Shown piece after piece: positions 1 through 6,004 of a stretch of DNA of 8,747 nt (position 1 is the stretch's first letter; each line of letters opens with the position of its first letter). Origin of the DNA: Dysgonamonadaceae bacterium (GTDB taxonomy: Bacteria > Bacteroidota > Bacteroidia > Bacteroidales > Azobacteroidaceae). The stretch covers positions 1 to 8,747 of the forward strand of contig JAITTA010000011.1 in the NCBI GenBank assembly GCA_031287395.1, written 5' to 3'. The position numbers were made by a program, and so were the translations under genes. The notes beneath the pieces were generated by a model. The model made no database searches. It was not told where the DNA came from and was given only the letters and a program-made list of their open reading frames with translations.

Positions 1-13
1 GCTCTTCCGATCT
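1..13. other. Illumina adapter remnant at contig edge
   Basis: The first 13 bases, GCTCTTCCGATCT, equal the 3' end shared by the standard Illumina read adapters. Genomic sequence therefore probably begins at base 14. The stop codon that appears to close the leftmost minus-strand gene (TAG, complement of bases 12-14) takes two of its three bases from this adapter and is not biological. Confidence 0.93.
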
Positions 14-14
14 A

Positions 15-848
15 AACTCTCTTGTAATAATACTCATTCCGGTCGTCCAGATTAAAAAGCTGGTATCCGGATAAAGCTCCGGTTGAAAGCTCGTTGTAAA
101 CGCTTACAGGCATATTGACAGGAATGCCGTGGATTCCTATTTCCAGGATGATTAAGCCTTTTGCCGCATTTCCAACGTCTCCTCCATACGGGCGGATTCC
201 CGCTCCGGGAACTTTCAAAACAGCCGGATATTTTCCGGGAGCTTTGGGAACACATAAAATTCCATATATACGGGATCCCCAACGGTAATTTTGTATTCCA
301 ACCTGATATACATTGACTTTATCCGTGCAACGGTCCGGCAAAAGGGTCAAAACAGGATCGAGTGGAATTTTTTCGTTTTCGGCTTTTGCTTTGTCCCAGA
401 AATCTGTAAAATCGGGCGGGAGGGTAGTGGTAGGCTGTATTTTTTCAGGATCAAAACCTGCTGTGGCCCGGCCTTCATATTCCCGTCCGTTGTATTTGAC
501 ATAAGCCAGAAAACGCAGAAATCCGGGATTTTTCATGGTTCCCGCATCGACCGTCGCTTTCCCGTCCTTTAGCGTGATTGTCTTTGATTCACGCGCGGGC
601 ATCATGTCTTCTGAAATCTCATAACGTAGTTCGATATTTTTTAACAAGACATCTTTTTTGGCTACTTCAATGAGAAATTTTACTTTTTCTCCTGTTTTGT
701 ATGTCCAATTGTCATGTTCGGGAGCAATGCTCACTTCAATCAGGCGTTGAACCGGTTGCGCCGCTATCGGAAATGTTGTCGTGAACAGTGTGAAAAATAC
801 ACTTAAAAGCAATCTGGAAGAATAGAATGTCGAAAAAGGTTGTTTCAT
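15..848 (-). CDS. acetyl xylan esterase-like secreted protein, C-terminus missing
   Basis: This is probably an exported carbohydrate esterase of the AXE1 / cephalosporin-C deacetylase alpha/beta-hydrolase family, which removes acetyl groups from xylan or its oligosaccharides. The 278 residues present begin with a type I signal peptide (hydrophobic stretch about 12-30, likely cleavage at IAA|Q, residue 30). A beta-sandwich, Ig-like N-terminal domain follows (about 33-135). The AXE1 domain starts near PPDFTDFWDKA (144-154) and includes KVPGAGIRPYGG and LEIGIHGIPVN (235-245). The nucleophile motif (GxSQGG) and the rest of the Ser-Asp-His triad would lie beyond the contig edge. Family members of this architecture run to roughly 420-450 residues, so about a third is missing. 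The last readable residues, YYYKRV, are normally followed by a Tyr, and base 14 supplies the T of such a codon. The ATG at 846-848 follows a good promoter. Substrate specificity is inferred from family only. Confidence 0.85.
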
Positions 849-881
849 AAATTTATCTGAGGTATTTATAACTTAATGAGA

Positions 882-913
882 CAAAATTAAGGATTTTTCG
901 GAACAATTGCAAA
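882..913 (-). promoter_or_regulatory. Bacteroides-type promoter for the esterase gene
   Basis: Read on the minus strand, TTTG (913-910) is followed after 20 bases by TAATTTTG (889-882), matching the Bacteroidota consensus TTTG ... TAnnTTTG. Transcription would start near base 875, giving a leader of about 27 bases before the ATG at 848. Confidence 0.6.
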
Positions 914-989
914 TTTATTTTTAAAAGTTTTTTAAGAGAAGCAGATTCCCGTTTTTTCAGTTTTATAAAAAGTCAGAATAAGTTCGTAT

Positions 990-1018
990 TTTGGATTCGG
1001 GAAAAAACATTACCTTTG
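990..1018 (+). promoter_or_regulatory. Bacteroides-type promoter for iorA-iorB-mutS2
   Basis: TTTG (990-993) is followed after 17 bases by TACCTTTG (1011-1018), matching the Bacteroidota -33/-7 consensus. Transcription would start near 1025, leaving an AT-rich leader of about 120 bases before iorA. Together with the esterase promoter this accounts for most of the 295-base divergent region 849-1143. I see no small gene or riboswitch there. Confidence 0.6.
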
Positions 1019-1143
1019 GGGGGAATTTTTATTTGACTGTGAAGAGAAATAAACCCGGCATTCAGAGGACTTTGTTTCCTCGTACTTGGAAAATAAATAA
1101 TACAAATTAATTTAAACATATTATTCAGAAGATATTAATAAGC

Positions 1144-2766
1144 ATGGAAAAACAATTGTTTTTAGGGGATGAGGCAATCGCCCAGGCCGCTATTGATGCG
1201 GGGTTATCGGGTGTTTATTCTTATCCCGGAACTCCTTCAACAGAGATTACCGAATATATTCAAGCTTCTGCCGTTGCACGGGAACGGGGCATTCATTCCC
1301 GTTGGTGTACCAATGAAAAAACGGCTTTAGAAACGGCTTTAGGAATGTCGTATGCCGGAAAACGCGTACTTTCCTGTATGAAACATGTCGGTTTAAACGT
1401 AGCTGCCGATGCTTTCATGAATATTGCCATGTCGGGCATCAACGGAGGGATGATTATTGTTACGGCGGATGATCCTTCGATGCATTCTTCTCAAAATGAA
1501 CAGGACAACCGGGTTTATGGAAATTTTGCCATGATTCCTATGTTTGAGCCTTCCAACCAGCAGGAAGCATACGATATGGTTTACGACGGTTACGATTTTT
1601 CCGAAAAAACAGGATATCCGGTATTGTTGCGTATCACTACGCGTATGGCTCATTCCCGTTCGGGAGTTACGACCCGGGAACGAAAACCTGAAAATAAATT
1701 GAATGTTCCGGGCGATGCGCGTCAACGGTTTGTGTTGTTACCGGCTAATGCCAGGAAGCAATTCAAGATATTGATATCGAAACAAGACGAATTTGTAAAA
1801 GCTTCCGAAGAATCCAAATACAATCGGTATTTTACCCCCCAATCTCCTGATCCGAAATCTTCTTCAGGTGTAAAACTGGGGATTATCGCTTGTGGTATTG
1901 CTTTTAATTACTTACAGGAAAATTATCCGGATGGTTTCGAACATCCGGTGTTGAAAATCAGCCAGTATCCGCTTCCTGAAAAGCAATTGACACGCTTAGT
2001 GGATGAGTGTGACGAAATTTTGGTATTGGAGGATGGATTCCCTGTTGTGGAAGAGCAATTAAAAGGGTATTTAGGCCGTGGGATTCGAGTTCGCGGACGT
2101 TTGGACGGCACCCTCCAGCGGGATGGAGAACTGAACCCTGATAAAGTAAGAAAGGCATTGGGAAAAGAAGTCCAATCCTATTATTTCATTCCGGAAGTAG
2201 TGGAAATGCGTCCGCCTGCACTTTGTGTCGGATGCGGTCACCGGGATGTATATGAAGCCTTGAATGAGGTTCTGAAAGAATACGAAGCTCCTAAAGTGTT
2301 CAGCGATATCGGTTGTTATACTCTCGGAGCCTTACCGCCTTTCCGTGCCATCGACACGTGTATCGATATGGGCGCATCCGTTACGATGGCCAAAGGGGCG
2401 TCGGATGCCGGGATATTTCCTGCTGTTGCGGTAATCGGAGATTCAACCTTCACTCATTCCGGGATGACCGGTTTATTGGATTGTGTCAATGAAAATACCA
2501 GCATGGTTATCATCATTTCCGACAATGAAACTACCGGCATGACCGGAGGACAGGATTCTGCCGGAACAGGCCGTATTCATGATATCTGCAAAGGGATTGG
2601 CGTGCATCCCGAACATTTGAGGAAAATCGTTCCTCTGAAAAAAAATTATGAGGAAATGAAAGCTATGATTCGTGAGGAAATCGAATACAGGGGCCTTTCA
2701 GTGATCGTTCCGTGCCGGGAATGCATTCAAACTCATGCAAGAAAAGCGAAAGAGGCAAAAAGATGA
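1144..2766 (+). CDS. iorA: indolepyruvate:ferredoxin oxidoreductase subunit alpha
   Basis: Catalytic subunit of the cytoplasmic, thiamine-diphosphate-dependent enzyme that converts indolepyruvate and other arylpyruvates plus CoA to aryl-acetyl-CoA, CO2 and reduced ferredoxin. In anaerobes it may also run in reverse. The 540 residues show the N-terminal pyrimidine-binding half (YSYPGTPSTEI 25-35; TNEKTALETALG 56-67), a middle domain (about 243-320), and the TPP-pyrophosphate half with CVGCGH (361-366), SDIGCYTLG (387-395) and the GDS...DN motif (432-434, 460-461). The protein stops after VPCREC (522-527). The C-terminal ferredoxin-like module with two CxxCxxCxxxCP motifs, found in archaeal and many bacterial IorA of about 600 or more residues, is absent. 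C361, C364, C391 and C524 resemble in order the ligands of the single cluster in 2-oxoacid:ferredoxin oxidoreductase beta subunits (inference). The ATG at 1144 gives the family's normal N-terminus. The next gene is iorB. Confidence 0.95.
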   Translation: MEKQLFLGDEAIAQAAIDAGLSGVYSYPGTPSTEITEYIQASAVARERGIHSRWCTNEKTALETALGMSYAGKRVLSCMKHVGLNVAADAFMNIAMSGINGGMIIVTADDPSMHSSQNEQDNRVYGNFAMIPMFEPSNQQEAYDMVYDGYDFSEKTGYPVLLRITTRMAHSRSGVTTRERKPENKLNVPGDARQRFVLLPANARKQFKILISKQDEFVKASEESKYNRYFTPQSPDPKSSSGVKLGIIACGIAFNYLQENYPDGFEHPVLKISQYPLPEKQLTRLVDECDEILVLEDGFPVVEEQLKGYLGRGIRVRGRLDGTLQRDGELNPDKVRKALGKEVQSYYFIPEVVEMRPPALCVGCGHRDVYEALNEVLKEYEAPKVFSDIGCYTLGALPPFRAIDTCIDMGASVTMAKGASDAGIFPAVAVIGDSTFTHSGMTGLLDCVNENTSMVIIISDNETTGMTGGQDSAGTGRIHDICKGIGVHPEHLRKIVPLKKNYEEMKAMIREEIEYRGLSVIVPCRECIQTHARKAKEAKR

Positions 2767-2770
2767 AAAA

Positions 2771-2803
2771 ATGAAGGGAATGAAAACAGATATTATATCG
2801 TAA
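2771..2803 (+). pseudogene. duplicated fragment of the iorB start (decoy start codons)
   Basis: Five bases after the iorA stop, an ATG opens a ten-codon reading frame, MKGMKTDIIS, closed by TAA. It mirrors the real iorB start, MKIMKTDIILAG. Bases 2771-2798 and 2869-2896 match at 24 of 28 positions, offset by 98 bases. The upstream copy is in a different frame from iorB and ends in the first repeat octamer, so it cannot make IorB. Its close spacing to the iorA stop suggests it marks the original iorB start before the repeat block arose (inference). Confidence 0.75.
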
Positions 2804-2868
2804 GATCGTAAGATCGTAAGACTGGAAGATCGTAAGAGTGGAAGATCGTAAGAGTGGAAGATCGTAAA
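2797..2868 (+). repeat. tandem octamer array between iorA and iorB
   Basis: Nine consecutive 8-base units fill this stretch. With A = ATCGTAAG and B = AGTGGAAG, the order is A A A B' A B A B A', where B' is ACTGGAAG and A' is ATCGTAAA. The right-hand part therefore also has a 16-base AB period. Because 8 is not a multiple of 3, the TAA in unit A appears in changing frames and blocks read-through from iorA. GATC occurs five times (starting 2804, 2812, 2828, 2844, 2860). The plus strand is purine-rich and the units are not self-complementary, so no hairpin is expected. Confidence 0.95.
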
Positions 2869-2877
2869 ATGAAAATA

Positions 2878-3501
2878 ATGAAGACAGATATTATATTAGC
2901 GGGAGTCGGAGGACAGGGAATCCTTTCCATTGCAGCGGTAATCGGACAGGCAGCTCTGCAAAACGGATTGTATATGAAACAATCGGAAGTGCACGGAATG
3001 AGTCAACGGGGGGGGGATGTGCAATCCCATTTACGGATCAGCGACAAACCGGTTGCATCCGACCTGATACCTTTAGGATCGGCAGATATTATTATTTCGC
3101 TCGAACCTATGGAAGCATTGCGTTACCTGCCGTATTTGAAAAAAGACGGTTGGGTAGTGACTAATTCCAAACCGTTTGAAAATATCCCCAATTATCCGGA
3201 AATGGAGGAAGTGATGAAGACTTATAATGCATTACCGAATAAGGTCATCCTGGATGTGGAACAGATAGCTAAAGATTTAGGCGCTTCCCGGTCAAGTAAT
3301 ATCGTCATGTTGGGAGCCGCTTCCCCGTATCTGGGAATCGATTTTTCGAAATTACGGAAAGGTATCCGGAATATCTTTGGAAAAAAAGGGGAAGAAATCG
3401 TGAATACAAATTTAAAGGCCTTTGAAACAGGACGAAATGCAGGGGAAAAGATCATCAATACAAATCAGCATTATTTGCATAAAAATGATTTATCCGGATA
3501 A
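2878..3501 (+). CDS. iorB: indolepyruvate:ferredoxin oxidoreductase subunit beta
   Basis: Partner of IorA, carrying the POR gamma-type Rossmann-like domain that helps bind the CoA substrate and completes the alpha2-beta2 enzyme. From the ATG at 2878 the protein has 207 residues, about the usual size. Visible motifs are LAGVGGQGILS (7-17) and SEVHGMSQRGGDVQ (36-49), both hallmarks of this subunit. It contains no cysteine, so it contributes no iron-sulfur cluster. I chose 2878 because MKTDIILAGVGGQG matches the family N-terminus; ATG 2869 (three residues longer) is nearly as good, and a GTG at 2854 lies inside the repeat array and is unlikely. No Shine-Dalgarno sequence is seen. A nine-G run (3008-3016) encodes part of the MSQRGG motif. 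The last 17 bases overlap the start of mutS2. Confidence 0.93.
   Translation: MKTDIILAGVGGQGILSIAAVIGQAALQNGLYMKQSEVHGMSQRGGDVQSHLRISDKPVASDLIPLGSADIIISLEPMEALRYLPYLKKDGWVVTNSKPFENIPNYPEMEEVMKTYNALPNKVILDVEQIAKDLGASRSSNIVMLGAASPYLGIDFSKLRKGIRNIFGKKGEEIVNTNLKAFETGRNAGEKIINTNQHYLHKNDLSG
3008..3016 (+). repeat. G9 homopolymer inside iorB
   Basis: Nine consecutive G lie in codons CGG GGG GGG GAT, encoding R44-G45-G46-D47 of the conserved MSQRGGD motif. The frame as given is intact. Losing one G would bring in a TGA at 3065-3067; gaining one would bring in a TAA at 3162-3164. Confidence 0.95.
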
Positions 3502-5959
3502 TTTTGAACATAAAATCGGATTTGATAAAATAAGGTGTTTGGTTTCAGCCAAATGTCTTTGTTCTTTAGGAGAAGAAAAAGTCGAACAAATGTCTTTCTC
3601 GACGGATTATCCGTTCATCAGAAAACAATTATACCAAACGAACGAATTTATCCGGATTCTGGAAGAAGAGGAGCATTTTCCTTCGGGAAATTTTTATGAT
3701 GTACGGGATTCGTTGAAGAAAATCCGTATTGAAGGTACGTATCTGCTTGAAAAAGAATTGTTCGACATTCGCCGTTCATTGGAAACCATCAATGAAATAC
3801 TTCGCTTTTTCAAAATCAAAGAAGAGGAGGAAAGCAGTGCGTATCCGTATTTACGGGAATTGGCTTCCGATGCAGGGGCTTTTCCTCAGATTACAAAAAG
3901 GATTGATACTATTCTGGATAAATTCGGTTATGTGAAAGACAGTGCATCAACCGGACTGGCCCGAATCAGGAAAGATTTATCACAGACGATGAATGGAATT
4001 TCCAGGACATTGAACAGCATTTTGCGTTCGGCTCAGTCTGAAGGTTATGTAGATAAAGAGGTCGCTCCGACCATGCGTGACGGAAGGCTGGTTATTCCGG
4101 TAGCCCCGGCTTTTAAGCGAAAATTGAAGGGAATCGTGCATGATGAGTCGGCCAGTGGAAAAACGGTATTTATCGAACCGGCGGAAGTGGTTGAAGCCAA
4201 TAACCGTATCCGGGAACTGGAAAGTGAAGAAAAACGCGAAATTATACGTATCCTGACCGATTTTACGAATTTCATCCGGCCGGATATTCCAGATATAATG
4301 CATTCGTATGAATTCCTGGCTTTGATTGACTTTATACGGGCAAAAGCTATTTTTGCGTCAGACATTCAGGCTATCTTACCGGTTTTTGAAGATAAACAAC
4401 AATTGGACTGGATCCGGGCGATCCATCCTTTGTTGTATTTGGCTCACAAAAGGCAAAATAAAGTTGTTATTCCCTTAGATATCGAGTTAACGTCCGAAAA
4501 AGGCCGTATACTGTTGATATCCGGACCCAATGCCGGAGGAAAATCCGTTTGTCTGAAAACGGTCGGTTTGTTGCAATACATGCTTCAATGTGGAATGTTG
4601 ATTCCTTTGTATGAAAATTCCCGGACCGGAGTTTTCAATGATATCTTTATTGACATTGGTGATGAGCAATCCATTGAAAATGACCTGAGTACTTATAGTT
4701 CTCACCTGACTAACATGAAATATTTCGTCCGGAATTGCAATCCGAAAACCATTATTTTAATTGATGAATTCGGGAGCGGTACGGAACCTCAGATTGGCGG
4801 AGCTATTGCCGAGGCGTTGCTGGATCGTTTCAATAAAAAACAAAGTTTCGGGGTGATTACCACTCATTACCAGAATCTGAAACATTATGCGGATGGACAT
4901 GAGGGAGTCATGAATGGTGCAATGTTGTACGACAGGCATGAGATGCAACCGTTATTTAAGCTCTCGATTGGAAATCCCGGAAGTTCTTTTGCCATAGAAA
5001 TCGCCAGGAAAATAGGCCTGCCTGAAGATGTGATTGCTGATGCTTCCCGGATAGTCGGACAGGATTATATCGATATGGACAAATATTTACAGGATATTGT
5101 CCGTGATAAGCGTTATTGGGAGTCCAAACGCCGGAATATCCGTCAACAGGAAAAACATCTGGAAGAACTGACCGAACGTTATCAGTCCGATTTGCAGAAA
5201 ATCGAATCTCAACGAAAAGAGATTGTAGCCCAGGCTAAGGCTGATGCCGGACGCCTGTTGTCCGAAACAAATGCAAAAATTGAGAATACGATCCGGGAGA
5301 TTCGGGAAGCCCAGGCCGAAAAAGAAAAAACAAAAAATATAAGGAAATCATTGCACGATTTTTATCATTCCCTGGATGAAAATGATGATGAAAACAATGT
5401 AATCGCACAGAAAATACAGAAAATCAAGAAGCGGGAAGCTCAAAAACAGAAAAAGCAACAACCGGTAAAACAGGAAATTTTTCGTCCGGATGTCATTGCG
5501 GTCGGGGATGCCGTTCGCATCAAAGGGCAACGTTCTACCGGCGAAATACTGGAAATTAAAGGAAAAAATGCGGTAGTGGTCTTTGGAACAATTAAATCGA
5601 TTCTGAAAATCGACCAATTGGAAAAACTCAGCAAAAATCAGATTAAAAGAGAAATACCTAAGAATACTTTTGTCAGCGCTCAAACTTTCGATTCCATGTC
5701 GGAAAAAAAGTTGCATTTCAAGATGGAAATCGATGTCCGGGGAATGCGTGGAGAAGAAGCCCTGCAGGCTGTTACTTACTATATCGACGATGCCGTCCAG
5801 TGTAATGTAGGGCGTGTCCGCATCTTACATGGAACAGGAACCGGCGCATTGCGGCAAATTGTCCGGGATTACCTCAAAAATGTACCCGGAATCCGGCGAT
5901 TCCAAGACGAACACATACAGTTTGGAGGATCCGGAATCACGGTGGTAGAGTTTGAATAA
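3485..5959 (+). CDS. mutS2: MutS2 family ATPase/endonuclease with Smr domain
   Basis: Cytoplasmic MutS-like ATPase. In other bacteria the family is reported to restrain homologous recombination and, in Bacillus, to act on collided ribosomes; which role applies here cannot be told from sequence. The 824 residues show an N-terminal core and clamp region (1-330), Walker A GPNAGGKS (347-354), Walker B ILIDEFGSGTEP with D427 and E428, and THYQNLKHYA (460-469). A long charged coiled coil (about 530-660) and a small beta-rich KOW-like segment (about 668-710) follow. The C-terminal Smr nuclease domain (about 745-824) has IDVRG (749-753) and HGTGTG (782-787). It lacks the mismatch-recognition domain of MutS1. 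The ATG at 3485 gives the family N-terminus MIYPDNFEHKIGFDKIR; an in-frame TTG at 3422 would add 21 residues coded inside iorB and is unlikely. The 17-base overlap with iorB implies an operon. Confidence 0.95.
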   Translation: MIYPDNFEHKIGFDKIRCLVSAKCLCSLGEEKVEQMSFSTDYPFIRKQLYQTNEFIRILEEEEHFPSGNFYDVRDSLKKIRIEGTYLLEKELFDIRRSLETINEILRFFKIKEEEESSAYPYLRELASDAGAFPQITKRIDTILDKFGYVKDSASTGLARIRKDLSQTMNGISRTLNSILRSAQSEGYVDKEVAPTMRDGRLVIPVAPAFKRKLKGIVHDESASGKTVFIEPAEVVEANNRIRELESEEKREIIRILTDFTNFIRPDIPDIMHSYEFLALIDFIRAKAIFASDIQAILPVFEDKQQLDWIRAIHPLLYLAHKRQNKVVIPLDIELTSEKGRILLISGPNAGGKSVCLKTVGLLQYMLQCGMLIPLYENSRTGVFNDIFIDIGDEQSIENDLSTYSSHLTNMKYFVRNCNPKTIILIDEFGSGTEPQIGGAIAEALLDRFNKKQSFGVITTHYQNLKHYADGHEGVMNGAMLYDRHEMQPLFKLSIGNPGSSFAIEIARKIGLPEDVIADASRIVGQDYIDMDKYLQDIVRDKRYWESKRRNIRQQEKHLEELTERYQSDLQKIESQRKEIVAQAKADAGRLLSETNAKIENTIREIREAQAEKEKTKNIRKSLHDFYHSLDENDDENNVIAQKIQKIKKREAQKQKKQQPVKQEIFRPDVIAVGDAVRIKGQRSTGEILEIKGKNAVVVFGTIKSILKIDQLEKLSKNQIKREIPKNTFVSAQTFDSMSEKKLHFKMEIDVRGMRGEEALQAVTYYIDDAVQCNVGRVRILHGTGTGALRQIVRDYLKNVPGIRRFQDEHIQFGGSGITVVEFE

Positions 5960-6004
5960 CGATGTTAAAGGAATATAACGGCAGGAAATTTTGAAAAATA
6001 ACGA

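Noticed and set aside
1065..1081. Possible hairpin in the iorA leader (GAGGA ... TCCTC).
   Set aside because: It has only five base pairs with a seven-base loop and no following T run, so there is too little to call an attenuator or riboswitch.
2797..2868. The octamer array resembles the other adapter end (AGATCGGAAGAGC matches AGATCGTAAGAGT at 11 of 13 bases), so it might be an adapter artefact.
   Set aside because: The array has a strict 8-base period with no exact adapter copy, sits inside an otherwise intact operon, and is flanked by a diverged duplication of iorB. The resemblance could, however, mislead adapter-trimming software.
2854..2868. GTG start for iorB at 2854.
   Set aside because: It would add eight residues encoded by repeat units; the ATGs at 2869 and 2878 fit the family N-terminus better.
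3422..3484. TTG start for mutS2 giving 21 extra residues.
   Set aside because: The extra residues are out-of-frame translation of the iorB end and do not resemble MutS2, whereas the ATG at 3485 gives the typical start.
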